Source: Flavobacteriaceae bacterium (GTDB lineage: Bacteria; Bacteroidota; Bacteroidia; Flavobacteriales; Flavobacteriaceae). Taken from it: a DNA stretch of 46,067 nucleotides. The position numbers and the translations under genes were made by a program. Below are positions 8,475-17,327 of the stretch, piece after piece (positions within the stretch are counted from its first letter, which is position 1; every line of letters begins with the position of its first letter). The stretch covers positions 1 to 46,067 of the forward strand of contig JAGXIE010000005.1 of NCBI GenBank assembly GCA_024635765.1. The letters are read 5' to 3'. Under the pieces are notes generated by a model that saw only the letters and a program-made list of their open reading frames with translations, had not been told where the DNA came from and searched no databases.

Positions 8475-8621
8475 CACACAATAATTGATTTAAAAATCTA
8501 GATATCAATATTATATACATTATATTTTATGTTGAACATCGTAAAACACATCTCAAATATCAACATAATTTTAATTCCAAATTATACATTAGCAGGACAA
8601 TACGAAAATTTATTTTGATAA

Positions 8622-9797
8622 ATGTCCAAAACACACATCCAAATATTTGACACAACCTTGAGAGATGGCGAACAGGTGCCTGGTTGTAAATTGAACACCA
8701 CACAAAAATTAATCATTGCAAAAAAGCTCGATATATTAGGCGTTGACGTCATTGAAGCGGGATTCCCTGTTTCAAGTCCAGGCGATTTTGAATCGGTGAA
8801 AGAAATATCCAGAATTGTAAAAAATGCAACCGTTTGCGGATTGACACGCGCCGTTGAAAATGATATCAAAGTCGCTGCTGAAGCATTGGCTTCCGCAAAA
8901 AAACCAAGAATCCATACAGGAATTGGGACTTCCGACTCACATATTAAATATAAATTCAATTCGACAAGAGAAGAGGTATTAAAACGTGCTTTTGATGCCG
9001 TGAGATATGCGAAATCATTTGTTGAGGATGTTGAATTTTATGCTGAAGACGCAGGACGAACCGACAATGAATATCTAGCAAGGGTTTGCGAAGCTGCAAT
9101 CAAAGCTGGCGCCACAGTTCTTAATATTCCTGATACAACTGGTTACTGCTTGCCAAGTGAGTATGGAGCAAAAATAAAGTATCTTAAAGAGAATGTCAAA
9201 GGCATTGAAAAAGCGATTTTGTCCTGTCACTGTCATAACGATTTAGGTTTGGCAACTGCAAATTCCATCGAAGGCATCATCAACGGCGCCCGACAAATTG
9301 AATGTACCATCAACGGTATTGGCGAACGGGCAGGAAACACCTCTTTGGAAGAAGTGGTCATGATCTTAAAACAACATCCTTATCTCGATTTAGACACCAA
9401 TATTAACACCTCCATGCTTTTTGGCATGAGCCAATTGGTTTCTGAAAGTATGGGCGTTTATGTGCAACCGAACAAAGCCATTGTGGGCTCCAATGCATTC
9501 GCACACAGCTCTGGAATCCATCAAGATGGTATGATTAAGAACAAAACAACGTACGAAATCATTGACCCAAAAGATGTTGGTGTTACCGATTCTGCAATTG
9601 TGCTTACCGCCAGAAGTGGTCGTGCTGCTTTGGCCTATAGAGCAAAAAATGTGGGTTATGACTTGACAAAACTCCAACTGGATGATGTCTACGTCAATTT
9701 CTTAAACTTTGCTGATACCAAAAAAGAAATCAATGATAATGATATCCATCAAATCATTGAAACCAGTAATGTCTATCAACAAATAATTTCTGCTTGA
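8622..9797 (+). CDS. leuA: 2-Isopropylmalate synthase, short form
   Basis: Commits 2-ketoisovalerate and acetyl-CoA to leucine. The HMGL-like TIM barrel is complete: [13 protein letters not shown] at the start, the [13 protein letters not shown] metal-binding motif, and [14 protein letters not shown]. At 391 residues it stops shortly after the linker region (about 330-391) and lacks the C-terminal allosteric LeuA dimerisation domain of the roughly 510-residue enzymes, so classical leucine feedback inhibition may be absent. Homocitrate or citramalate synthase is an alternative for short forms, but leuCDB directly downstream favours LeuA. The start at 8622 is the first ATG giving the conserved N-terminus. 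The stop overlaps the leuC start (TGATG). Confidence 0.93.
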   Translation: MSKTHIQIFDTTLRDGEQVPGCKLNTTQKLIIAKKLDILGVDVIEAGFPVSSPGDFESVKEISRIVKNATVCGLTRAVENDIKVAAEALASAKKPRIHTGIGTSDSHIKYKFNSTREEVLKRAFDAVRYAKSFVEDVEFYAEDAGRTDNEYLARVCEAAIKAGATVLNIPDTTGYCLPSEYGAKIKYLKENVKGIEKAILSCHCHNDLGLATANSIEGIINGARQIECTINGIGERAGNTSLEEVVMILKQHPYLDLDTNINTSMLFGMSQLVSESMGVYVQPNKAIVGSNAFAHSSGIHQDGMIKNKTTYEIIDPKDVGVTDSAIVLTARSGRAALAYRAKNVGYDLTKLQLDDVYVNFLNFADTKKEINDNDIHQIIETSNVYQQIISA

Positions 9798-11194
9798 TGG
9801 GAAAAACATTATTTGATAAGGTTTGGGATGCTCATGTGGTCGATATTATCGATCCCGATAGTTATCGGGATGGACCGCAGGTACTGTATATCGACAAACA
9901 TTTAATTCACGAAGTGACGAGTCCGCAAGCTTTTAATGAGTTAAAAGAGCGGAACATTCCTGTATTCCGACCAGAACAGATTGTTGCCACGGCCGATCAT
10001 AATACGCCAACTAAAGATCAGCATTTACCAATAAAAGATGCGCTTTCCAGAAATCAGTTGGAACAGCTTTCTAAAAATTGTAAAGAAAATAACATCACAC
10101 TATACGAACTAGGTCATAAATACAACGGCATCGTTCACGTAATGGCGCCCGAATTGGGTATTACTCAACCCGGAATGACCATTGTTTGTGGTGATAGTCA
10201 CACTTCAACGCATGGTGCTTTTGGTACTATTGCCTTTGGAATTGGCACCAGCCAAGTGGCACAGGTTTTTGCGAGCCAATGTTTATTATTGACTAAACCA
10301 AAAAGTTTAAGAGTATCTATTAATGGCAAATTAAAGAATGGCGTATTACCAAAAGATGTCATTCTTTATACTATTTCAAAATTAGGAACGAATTCTGGAA
10401 CGGGTTATTTCTGTGAATATGCTGGAAACGTTTTTGAAAATATGTCGATGGAAGGTCGTATGACTGTTTGCAATATGAGTATTGAAATGGGAGCTCGTGG
10501 TGGCATGATTGCACCAGATGAAACTACTTTTGAATATATTAAAGGAAGAGAATTTGCTCCAAAAGGTGACGAATTGGAAAAAAAAGTAGTGTATTGGAAA
10601 ACACTACCTTCCGATAAGGACGCCAAATTTGACAAGGAATATTACTTTGACGCCGAAGATATCGAACCGATGATAACCTATGGCACCAATCCGGGAATGG
10701 GCATCAAAATTTCGCAAACCATTCCAGAAACCAGCGATGCTTCGTTTGAAAAGTCTTTGAATTATATGGATTTCAAAAAAGGTGAAAGCCTTATCAATAA
10801 ACCCATCAATTTTGTGTTTATTGGAAGTTGCACCAATTCGCGAATCGAGGATTTTAGAGTCGCAGCAAATTACATCAAGGGCAAACAAAAAGCGGCCAAT
10901 GTGACGGCTTGGTTGGTTCCTGGAAGCAAACAAGTTGAAGCTCAAATTATTGAGGAAGGTCTAAAAGACATTTTTGACGAAGCTGGTTTTGAACTACGCC
11001 AACCCGGTTGTTCTGCATGTTTAGCGATGAATGAGGATAAAATTCCGCAAGGAGAATATTGTGTATCAACCTCCAACAGAAATTTTGAAGGACGACAAGG
11101 ACAAGGTTCCAGAACTATTTTAGCGAGTCCATTAATGGCAGCTGCGACTGCTGTGGAAGGAAAAATTATTGATATCACAAAGCAAATGAATTGA
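9797..11194 (+). CDS. leuC: 3-Isopropylmalate dehydratase large subunit
   Basis: The aconitase-family large subunit isomerises 2- to 3-isopropylmalate with LeuD. Iron-sulfur cysteines are in [10 protein letters not shown] and [11 protein letters not shown]; substrate-binding blocks are [13 protein letters not shown] and ADHNTPT. I choose ATG at 9797 (465 residues), which shares an A with the leuA stop codon, over the TTG one codon upstream. Residues 19-24 (DPDSYR) between HVVDII and [15 protein letters not shown] look like an insertion relative to usual LeuC proteins. They are encoded by a 20-bp perfect-arm palindrome at 9852-9871. Reading frame and active-site motifs are intact, so the enzyme should work. 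Confidence 0.95.
   Translation: MGKTLFDKVWDAHVVDIIDPDSYRDGPQVLYIDKHLIHEVTSPQAFNELKERNIPVFRPEQIVATADHNTPTKDQHLPIKDALSRNQLEQLSKNCKENNITLYELGHKYNGIVHVMAPELGITQPGMTIVCGDSHTSTHGAFGTIAFGIGTSQVAQVFASQCLLLTKPKSLRVSINGKLKNGVLPKDVILYTISKLGTNSGTGYFCEYAGNVFENMSMEGRMTVCNMSIEMGARGGMIAPDETTFEYIKGREFAPKGDELEKKVVYWKTLPSDKDAKFDKEYYFDAEDIEPMITYGTNPGMGIKISQTIPETSDASFEKSLNYMDFKKGESLINKPINFVFIGSCTNSRIEDFRVAANYIKGKQKAANVTAWLVPGSKQVEAQIIEEGLKDIFDEAGFELRQPGCSACLAMNEDKIPQGEYCVSTSNRNFEGRQGQGSRTILASPLMAAATAVEGKIIDITKQMN
9852..9871. repeat. 20-bp palindrome inside leuC
   Basis: ATCCCGATAGTTATCGGGAT has perfect 9-nt arms around a 2-nt spacer. It is translated in frame as part of leuC. I saw no second copy in this window. 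Confidence 0.9.
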
Positions 11195-11195
11195 C

Positions 11196-11786
11196 ATGGA
11201 AAAGTTCACAACATTAACATCTACGGCGATTCCTATGAATATTGAAAATGTCGATACCGACCAAATCATTCCTGCACGTTTTTTAAAAGCTACTGACAGA
11301 GAAGGTTTTGGTGATAATTTATTTAGGGATTGGCGATACAATAAAACAGGGAATTTAAATCCGGATTTTGTTTTAAATCATCCAGAATATTCTGGAAGTA
11401 TTTTGGTAGCTGGTGATAATTTCGGCTGTGGCTCGAGTCGTGAGCATGCTGCTTGGGCATTGACTGATTATGGTTTTAAGGTAATTGTTTCCAGTTTTTT
11501 TGCTGATATTTTTAAAGGAAATGCTTTGAACAATGGTTTGCTTCCAGTACAAGTATCTCCTGATTTTTTAAAGGTTTTATTATCCGAAATAACAGAAAAA
11601 TCAACCACCAAACTCGTTGTAAATATTGAAAATCAAAGCATTTCAATTGAAGGAACTTCATTTCAGGAATCATTTGATATTGATGCCTATAAAAAAACCT
11701 GTATGATCAATGGCTATGACGACATTGATTATTTATTGAGCAAAAAAGAAACTATTGAAGCTTTTGAAAAGCAAAAAACATATTAA
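11196..11786 (+). CDS. leuD: 3-Isopropylmalate dehydratase small subunit
   Basis: Partner of LeuC: the swivelling aconitase domain 4. Motifs are [14 protein letters not shown] near the N-terminus and the phosphate/carboxylate loop [14 protein letters not shown]. The length of 196 residues is normal for LeuD. It starts 1 nt after the leuC stop and ends 4 nt before leuB, so it is a middle gene of the leu operon. Confidence 0.96.
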   Translation: MEKFTTLTSTAIPMNIENVDTDQIIPARFLKATDREGFGDNLFRDWRYNKTGNLNPDFVLNHPEYSGSILVAGDNFGCGSSREHAAWALTDYGFKVIVSSFFADIFKGNALNNGLLPVQVSPDFLKVLLSEITEKSTTKLVVNIENQSISIEGTSFQESFDIDAYKKTCMINGYDDIDYLLSKKETIEAFEKQKTY

Positions 11787-11790
11787 AAAA

Positions 11791-12909
11791 ATGAAATTAA
11801 ATATAGCAGTTTTATCAGGTGACGGCATCGGTCCAGAAGTGACCGCACAATCCATCAAAGTATTGAAGGCCATTGCATTGCAATTCAATCACACATTTGT
11901 GTTTAAAGAAGCTGTTGTGGGTGCCATAGCCATTGACAAAACAGGTAATCCTTTACCAGATAAGACTTTGGAATTGTGTAAATCTGCTGATGCAATTTTA
12001 TTTGGCGCTATTGGAGACCCAAAATATGACAATGACCCTTCTGCGAAAGTACGCCCCGAGCAAGGCTTATTAAAGCTTCGTAAAGTATTGGGATTGTATG
12101 CAAATATTCGTCCTGTGAAAGCTTACGAAACACTTTTGGACAAATCGCCTTTAAAGCGACATATTATTGAAGGTACTGATATCAGTATTTACAGAGAATT
12201 GACTGGAGGTATTTATTTTGGTGAAAAGCAGTTAAGTGAAGATGGCAATACAGCGTCTGACTTATGTGAATACTCTCGTTTTGAAATAGAGCGCATTGCA
12301 CATTTGGCATTTAAAGCTGCCCAAACCAGACGAAAAAAATTGACGCTTGTTGATAAAGCAAATGTGCTGGAAAGTTCCCGTCTTTGGCGAAGGGTAGTCA
12401 CTGAATTAGCTTCTGAATATCCTGATATCAGATTGGAGTTCTTGTTTGTGGACAATGCCGCGATGCAGATGATTTTGAATCCGAGTCAGTTTGATGTGAT
12501 TTTAACCGAAAATATGTTCGGTGATATTATCAGCGACGAAGCGAGTGTGATTGGTGGCTCCATTGGCTTGTTGGCCTCTGCTTCTATTGGTGATGAGCAT
12601 GCGATGTTTGAACCTATTCATGGGTCGTATCCACAAGCAACTGGAAAAGGAATTGCCAATCCGATTGCTTCCATTTTATCGGCCGCTTTATTATTGGAAC
12701 ATTTCGGATTACATGAAGAAGCTAAATTGATTGATCAAGCTGTTGAAAAATCGCTAAAACTTCAAATTACGACTCCTGATTTAAACGACGCTACAGAAAA
12801 AATATCGACGAGCAAAGTTGGAAATTTCATTGAAGATTTCATCAATAATCCAACAGATAGTAATAAAAACTTTGTGAATATACATTTGGGACAATCGACA
12901 ATTATTTAA
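11791..12909 (+). CDS. leuB: 3-Isopropylmalate dehydrogenase
   Basis: Oxidatively decarboxylates 3-isopropylmalate with NAD+. Blocks are IAVLSGDGIGPEVT at the N-terminus, LRKVLGLYANIRPVK, DISIYRELTGGIYFGE, DKANVLESSRLWR, and the metal-binding aspartates in TENMFGDIISDEAS. The ATG at 11791 (372 residues) gives the standard N-terminus. An upstream in-frame TTG inside leuD would only add 12 lysine-rich residues and is rejected. It is the last gene of the operon and is followed by a clear terminator. Confidence 0.96.
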   Translation: MKLNIAVLSGDGIGPEVTAQSIKVLKAIALQFNHTFVFKEAVVGAIAIDKTGNPLPDKTLELCKSADAILFGAIGDPKYDNDPSAKVRPEQGLLKLRKVLGLYANIRPVKAYETLLDKSPLKRHIIEGTDISIYRELTGGIYFGEKQLSEDGNTASDLCEYSRFEIERIAHLAFKAAQTRRKKLTLVDKANVLESSRLWRRVVTELASEYPDIRLEFLFVDNAAMQMILNPSQFDVILTENMFGDIISDEASVIGGSIGLLASASIGDEHAMFEPIHGSYPQATGKGIANPIASILSAALLLEHFGLHEEAKLIDQAVEKSLKLQITTPDLNDATEKISTSKVGNFIEDFINNPTDSNKNFVNIHLGQSTII

Positions 12910-12941
12910 ATTTTATAAGGATTAGAATAATAATAGGTTTC

Positions 12942-12971
12942 AAAAAAAGCATCTCCAGAGGTGCTTTTTTT
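12942..12971 (+). terminator. Rho-independent terminator of the leu operon
   Basis: The strong hairpin AAAAAAAGCATCT-CCAG-AGGTGCTTTTTTT, with one G-T pair, ends in a T-run about 35 nt after leuB. Confidence 0.9.
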
Positions 12972-13096
12972 ATGTCAATTATCGAATCATCCAATTTATA
13001 AATTGTTCAAAAAAATGCATTTTTAAGAAAAAAGAATTCGTTATGGTTAAAATGATTTATTCATTTTTCAATTCAATTCCGAAAACTTTCAATTGA

Positions 13097-13126
13097 TTTT
13101 GGTAAATAATACTTTTATTACCTTTG
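13097..13126 (+). promoter_or_regulatory. Bacteroidetes-type promoter for the ROK gene
   Basis: TTTTG at 13097-13101 and a perfect TAnnTTTG (TACCTTTG, 13119-13126) are 17 nt apart, ending 24 nt before the start codon. Confidence 0.65.
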
Positions 13127-13150
13127 AAACATAACTTTTAAATTTAACTT

Positions 13151-13900
13151 ATGGAAGTACTCGGAATAGATATTGGTGGATCTGGTATGAAAGGTGGATT
13201 GGTAAATTCAGTAACTGGAGAATTAGTCACTGAACGATTTAGGATTCCAACCCCTGTTTCGAGAAAACCAGATGAAATGTCACAAGTGTTTAATGAAATT
13301 GTAGATCATTTTAATTACGATGGACCTGTTGGTTGTGGTTTCCCAAGTATTATTAAAAATGGTGTTTGTAAAGCCTCAGGTAATTTAAACAGTGAGTGGG
13401 TAAATTTAAATGTTGAAGAATTGTTTTCAATAGCATGTGGATTACCAGTTACTGTAATTAACGATGCAGATGCTGCTGGTTATGCTGTTATGAATTTTGG
13501 AATTGGAAAAGGTAAATTAGGATTTGTTATTATGATCACTATTGGTACAGGTTTGGGGAGCGGAGCTTTCTTTGATGGAAAACTGATCCCAAATTTTGAA
13601 CTCGGGCAGATACCTTACAAAAAATATGAAAAAATCGAGCATTGGGCTGCAGCCTCAATAAAAGAAAAGAAGAGTTTTAGTTATAAAAAATGGGGTAAGC
13701 GTTTTAATACGTTTTTAGGGCTTGTAGAAGTTTTGGTGAGTCCCGATTTAATTATTCTTGGTGGAGGCACTTCTGATGACTTTGATGAATTTAAAAAGTG
13801 GATCACCATTGAAACCCCTGTGATACCTGCTCATTTAGGAAATCATGCTGGTATTGTAGGAGCTGCATGTGCTGCAATACATCAAATGTCTAAAAGCTAA
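13151..13900 (+). CDS. ppgK: ROK-family sugar kinase, probably polyphosphate glucokinase
   Basis: A 249-residue cytoplasmic kinase. The ATP/polyphosphate-binding motif is LGIDIGGSGMKGGLV at the N-terminus. The catalytic Asp lies in VINDADAAGY, and the second phosphate loop is MITIGTGLGSGAFFDG. The short length and ELGQIPYKKYEKIEHWAA segment match polyphosphate/ATP glucokinases (PpgK) better than long ROK regulators, and there is no helix-turn-helix domain. It would phosphorylate glucose to glucose-6-phosphate. It is a single-gene unit with its own promoter between the leu and arg operons, with no obvious functional link to either. Family is sure; polyphosphate use is inferred. Confidence 0.82.
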   Translation: MEVLGIDIGGSGMKGGLVNSVTGELVTERFRIPTPVSRKPDEMSQVFNEIVDHFNYDGPVGCGFPSIIKNGVCKASGNLNSEWVNLNVEELFSIACGLPVTVINDADAAGYAVMNFGIGKGKLGFVIMITIGTGLGSGAFFDGKLIPNFELGQIPYKKYEKIEHWAAASIKEKKSFSYKKWGKRFNTFLGLVEVLVSPDLIILGGGTSDDFDEFKKWITIETPVIPAHLGNHAGIVGAACAAIHQMSKS

Positions 13901-13941
13901 AAATATTCAAAAGGAGACAATTATTTAATTCTAATTCATCC

Positions 13942-14100
13942 TTAATACTGATGAAACGCATCAGACACGAATTTTAAAACTTCTGGTATCACTTTACCAA
14001 ATTGCACCCAACCAGAATGATTATCTCATGCGGCATGAAGCAATTATAATACTGGATGACTATCATAATCTGCAGGAAAATAATCAGTATTTATCCACAT
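13942..14100 (-). pseudogene. Possible decayed ORF remnant with two in-frame stops
   Basis: In one minus-strand frame, starting at an ATG at 14100, the reading is WINTDYFPADYDSHPVL, stop (TAA), LLHAA, stop (TGA), then DNHSGWVQFGKVIPEVLKFV followed by SDAFHQY and a stop. The protein-like composition on both sides of the two stops suggests the tail of a broken gene. The HSGW...P-x-V-L-x-F end loosely resembles the C-terminus of alpha/beta-hydrolase esterases, but I cannot identify it. It sits 4 nt after the argH stop. Confidence 0.35.
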
Positions 14101-14104
14101 TCAT

Positions 14105-15379
14105 TTATTTAGGAAATTTAGCTTTTATCTTACCTAAACTCAAATTGCCAATACTACCAACATGCGTATGTACTTTAGAAGTATCTGGTTTATATGTGCC
14201 TTCTTGTACTTGTTTACCAATAATTTGATAAGCTTCTCTAAAACTCAAGCCTTGTTCTACTAAGGTATTCATATTGTCCACTGTAAACAGGAATTTGTAT
14301 TTATCGTCATTTAAATCAATATCCTTAACAACGACTTTTTGAATCGCGTAATTAAAAATATCCAATACATCCTTCACATCTTCGAATGCATTAATCATAT
14401 TCTCCTTTAACAATTGAAAATCTCTGTGATAGCCACTAGGCAAATTATTCGTAATGAGTAACATTTCAGAATGCAAGGCTTGAATCTTATTACACTTCCC
14501 ACGAAGCAATTCAAACACATCTGGATTTTTTTTGTGAGGCATGATGCTACTACCAGTAGTCAATTCATCTGGAAAGGTGATAAAGCCAAAATTCTGACCA
14601 TTATAAAGACAAATATCCATAGCAAAACGGGACAACGTATTGCACAGACTTCCAAGTGCTGATGCTATTGTTCGCTCACTTTTTCCTCGACTCATTTGCG
14701 CAGCAACCACATTGTATTTCATGGTTGAAAAGCCTAATTCATTGGTTGTAAAATCTCTATCAATTGGGAACGAACTTCCGTAACCTGCCGCAGATCCTAA
14801 TGGATTTTGGTCAACAGTCTTAATCGCTGCTTGCAATAGATACACGTCATCAATCAACACTTCAGCATATGCCGAAAACCACAGTCCAAACGAAGATGGC
14901 ATCGCAACCTGAAGATGCGTATATCCCGGAAGCAAACTATTTTTATGGGTTTCAGCCAAATCAAGTAGCGTATTGAAAAGCGTTTCAGTCTTACCAAAAA
15001 CCAGCTTTAAATTCTCCTTGTAAAATAACTGAAGTGCCACCAAAACTTGGTCGTTTCTGGAACGTGCGGTATGGATTTTCTTCCCTATATCACCATAACT
15101 TTTGGTCAATTCAAATTCGATTTTAGAATGTACATCTTCAAATTGTTCTTCAATGACAAATGAATTGTTCTCTATTTGATTCTCCATAACATCCAAACCT
15201 TCCTCTAACTTTATCAATTCTTCTGAAGTTAAAATTTCAATCTTTTGAAGCATTTTGGCATGCGCTCTGGATGCTAGCACATCATATTTCGCAATATGTA
15301 TATCAATTTCCCTATCGTTCCCTACGGTAAATTGTTCTATTTTTTTATCAATTGATAAGCCTTTATCCCAGAGTTTCAT
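14105..15379 (-). CDS. argH: Argininosuccinate lyase
   Basis: Final step of arginine synthesis: splits argininosuccinate to arginine and fumarate. The fumarase/lyase superfamily signature is TGSSIMPHKKNPDVFELLRGK. HTARSRNDQVLVALQLF and the LPGYTHLQVAMP catalytic His region are present. The length of 424 residues is slightly shorter than the roughly 460 of many ArgH proteins. It is the last gene of the arg operon, separated from argE by a 101-nt spacer containing an imperfect palindrome; upstream junctions are much tighter. Confidence 0.96.
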   Translation of the reverse strand: MKLWDKGLSIDKKIEQFTVGNDREIDIHIAKYDVLASRAHAKMLQKIEILTSEELIKLEEGLDVMENQIENNSFVIEEQFEDVHSKIEFELTKSYGDIGKKIHTARSRNDQVLVALQLFYKENLKLVFGKTETLFNTLLDLAETHKNSLLPGYTHLQVAMPSSFGLWFSAYAEVLIDDVYLLQAAIKTVDQNPLGSAAGYGSSFPIDRDFTTNELGFSTMKYNVVAAQMSRGKSERTIASALGSLCNTLSRFAMDICLYNGQNFGFITFPDELTTGSSIMPHKKNPDVFELLRGKCNKIQALHSEMLLITNNLPSGYHRDFQLLKENMINAFEDVKDVLDIFNYAIQKVVVKDIDLNDDKYKFLFTVDNMNTLVEQGLSFREAYQIIGKQVQEGTYKPDTSKVHTHVGSIGNLSLGKIKAKFPK

Positions 15380-15414
15380 TTTTATAAATTTTAATTCTTA
15401 AAATTTCCGAACAT

Positions 15415-15479
15415 AGAACCAAGACCGCTTTGCTAATCGAACAAAGACTATAATTATAACGCGATCAGTTCCTGGTTCT
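15415..15479. repeat. Nested imperfect inverted repeat between argE and argH
   Basis: AGAACCA (15415-15421) is complementary to TGGTTCT (15473-15479), and an inner CTTTG (15428-15432) is complementary to CAAAG (15442-15446). It could fold in the arg transcript. Significance is unclear. Confidence 0.4.
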
Positions 15480-15480
15480 T

Positions 15481-16542
15481 TTACAATATCTTTCTTAATA
15501 ATTGGATATACAAATCAATGCCTTCTTCAATTTCATTGACATAAATAAATTCATCTGCAGTATGTGACCGTGTGCTGTCTCCTGGTCCTAATTTTAAGGA
15601 TGGACAATTTAAAACTGCTTGGTCTGACAACGTTGGTGACCCATAGGTTTCTCTTCCAAGTGCGATTCCAGCCTTTACTAATGGATGCTCGATAGGAATT
15701 GAAGATGAATTCAACCTTAAACTTCGGGCAATTATACTCGAGCAAGGTGATTTCTCAATTAAAATATCAGCAATTTCTTGATTGGAATATTGGTCGTTCA
15801 CACGAACATCAATGACCAAATCCACCTCTGAAGGAATCGCATTATGTTGTTTTCCTGCTTTGATTTGAGTAACGGTCAATTTCACTTCTCCTAAAACATC
15901 TGACACTTTTTCAAATTTAAAATCCTTAAACCATTTCAACACATCAATCGTATTGTAAATGGCATTGTCATCATTTGGATGTGCAGCATGACTTGCGGTT
16001 CCTTTCACCTTGGCATCAAAAACCACCAAACCTTTTTCTGCAATCGCCAGATTCATCAATGTTGGTTCCCCGACAATCGCGACATCAACTTTTGGAATGA
16101 TGTCCAACAAACTATTTAGTCCATTTGGACCACTGCTTTCTTCTTCCGCGGAAGCGACTAAAACTAAATTGTAATTTAAGTCTTTTGCATCGTAAAAGTA
16201 AGTGAACGCCGCAATTAAAGACACCAAACAACCTCCTGCATCATTAGAACCCAAACCATACAGTTTAGCATTTTCCACAATTGCTTCAAATGGATCTTTG
16301 GTGTAGCCATTATTAGGTTTTACCGTGTCGTGGTGGGAATTTAATAATAGCGTAGGTTTTGATTCGTCGAAATATTTGTTGATTGACCACACATTGTTTT
16401 GAGTTCTTTTATAATCAACCTCATAGCGTTTGAACCAAGCTTCAATATTTGCGGCGGTCTTATCTTCTTCCGAAGAAAATGATGGTGTCTCAATGAGTTT
16501 TTTCAGCAATGCAATTGCATCTGTGGTTAATTTTTCTTGCAT
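15481..16542 (-). CDS. argE: M20-family N-acylcitrulline/N-acylornithine deacylase
   Basis: A zinc metallohydrolase that removes the N-acyl group. Metal-site motifs are LNSHHDTVKP, GLGSNDAGGCLVS, SAEEESSGPNG, VGEPT and the late His in DSTRSHTADEF; the small dimerisation domain contains KGTASHAAHPNDDNA. It has 353 residues. In this operon the transcarbamylase is of the N-acylornithine type, so the likely substrate is N-succinyl- or N-acetylcitrulline, not N-acetylornithine. The start overlaps the argB stop (TGATG). Family is sure; the acyl group is inferred. Confidence 0.9.
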   Translation of the reverse strand: MQEKLTTDAIALLKKLIETPSFSSEEDKTAANIEAWFKRYEVDYKRTQNNVWSINKYFDESKPTLLLNSHHDTVKPNNGYTKDPFEAIVENAKLYGLGSNDAGGCLVSLIAAFTYFYDAKDLNYNLVLVASAEEESSGPNGLNSLLDIIPKVDVAIVGEPTLMNLAIAEKGLVVFDAKVKGTASHAAHPNDDNAIYNTIDVLKWFKDFKFEKVSDVLGEVKLTVTQIKAGKQHNAIPSEVDLVIDVRVNDQYSNQEIADILIEKSPCSSIIARSLRLNSSSIPIEHPLVKAGIALGRETYGSPTLSDQAVLNCPSLKLGPGDSTRSHTADEFIYVNEIEEGIDLYIQLLRKIL

Positions 16543-17327
16543 CAGTCAGCTTGTATGGTTGTGAATTTTGATGATGAATTGAAAAGCATGTCAGGTTTTC
16601 CGATGCATACTTTTTTTACGTTTTTATGAATCGCATGAAAGCAATTGTTCAGCTTTGGTAACATACCTTCCGAAATCACACCTTCAACTAATAATTTTTC
16701 ATAGGTTGTGGTGTTGATGTGTTCAATGACCGAATCATCATCGTTTACATTTTGCAACACACCATTTTTTTCAAAGCAATAATACAATTCGACACTAAAG
16801 GAATCCGCAAAACCAATTGCCAATTCTGATGCAATTGTGTCGGCATTAGTGTTTAAAAGTTGACCCCTTCCATCATGTGTTATTGCACAAAACACTGGTG
16901 TGATGTCATGCTCCAAAAGTGCTTCTGCAGCATTAGTGTTTACTTTTAAAATATCGCCTACAAAACCATAATCAATTGTTTTGACAGGACGTTTTTGAGA
17001 CACTATAGTATTGCCGTCCGCTCCCGAAAACCCAACAGCATTGCATTTATACGATTGCAATTTAGCGACAATATTTTTGTTTAATTTTCCTGCATAAACC
17101 ATTGTAATCACATCCAAAGTTGCAGCATCAGTTATGCGTCTGCCATCGACCATCTGAACTTCGATTTGCAAGGATTTGGCCAATTGCGTTGCCAATTTCC
17201 CACCGCCATGCACCAATATTTTTGGTGTTTCCAGTTTTGAAAATTGAGCAAGAAACGAATTCAATGCTACTTCATCATCAATGATATTTCCTCCAATTTT
17301 CACTATTTTAAGCGTCGGCTTGCTCAT
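16542..17327 (-). CDS. argB: N-acylglutamate kinase (acetylglutamate kinase family)
   Basis: Phosphorylates the gamma-carboxyl of N-acylglutamate. The amino-acid-kinase fold shows KIVKIGGNIIDDE at the N-terminus, ILVHGGGKLATQLAK, the VDGRRITDA arginine loop, and ELYYCFEKNGVL. The start at 17327 (261 residues) gives the family N-terminus and the ATGA overlap with argF'. A longer in-frame reading would add 59 Cys-rich residues that are out-of-frame argF' sequence, so I reject it. In a succinyl-based pathway it would act on N-succinylglutamate. Confidence 0.93.
   Translation of the reverse strand: MSKPTLKIVKIGGNIIDDEVALNSFLAQFSKLETPKILVHGGGKLATQLAKSLQIEVQMVDGRRITDAATLDVITMVYAGKLNKNIVAKLQSYKCNAVGFSGADGNTIVSQKRPVKTIDYGFVGDILKVNTNAAEALLEHDITPVFCAITHDGRGQLLNTNADTIASELAIGFADSFSVELYYCFEKNGVLQNVNDDDSVIEHINTTTYEKLLVEGVISEGMLPKLNNCFHAIHKNVKKVCIGKPDMLFNSSSKFTTIQAD

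Noticed and set aside
9852-9871. Palindrome in leuC considered as a terminator.
   Set aside because: No T-run follows, and it lies near the start of an intact coding sequence in mid-operon.
11755-11790. Upstream TTG start for leuB.
   Set aside because: It lies inside leuD, adds only lysine-rich residues, and the ATG at 11791 gives the standard N-terminus 4 nt after leuD.
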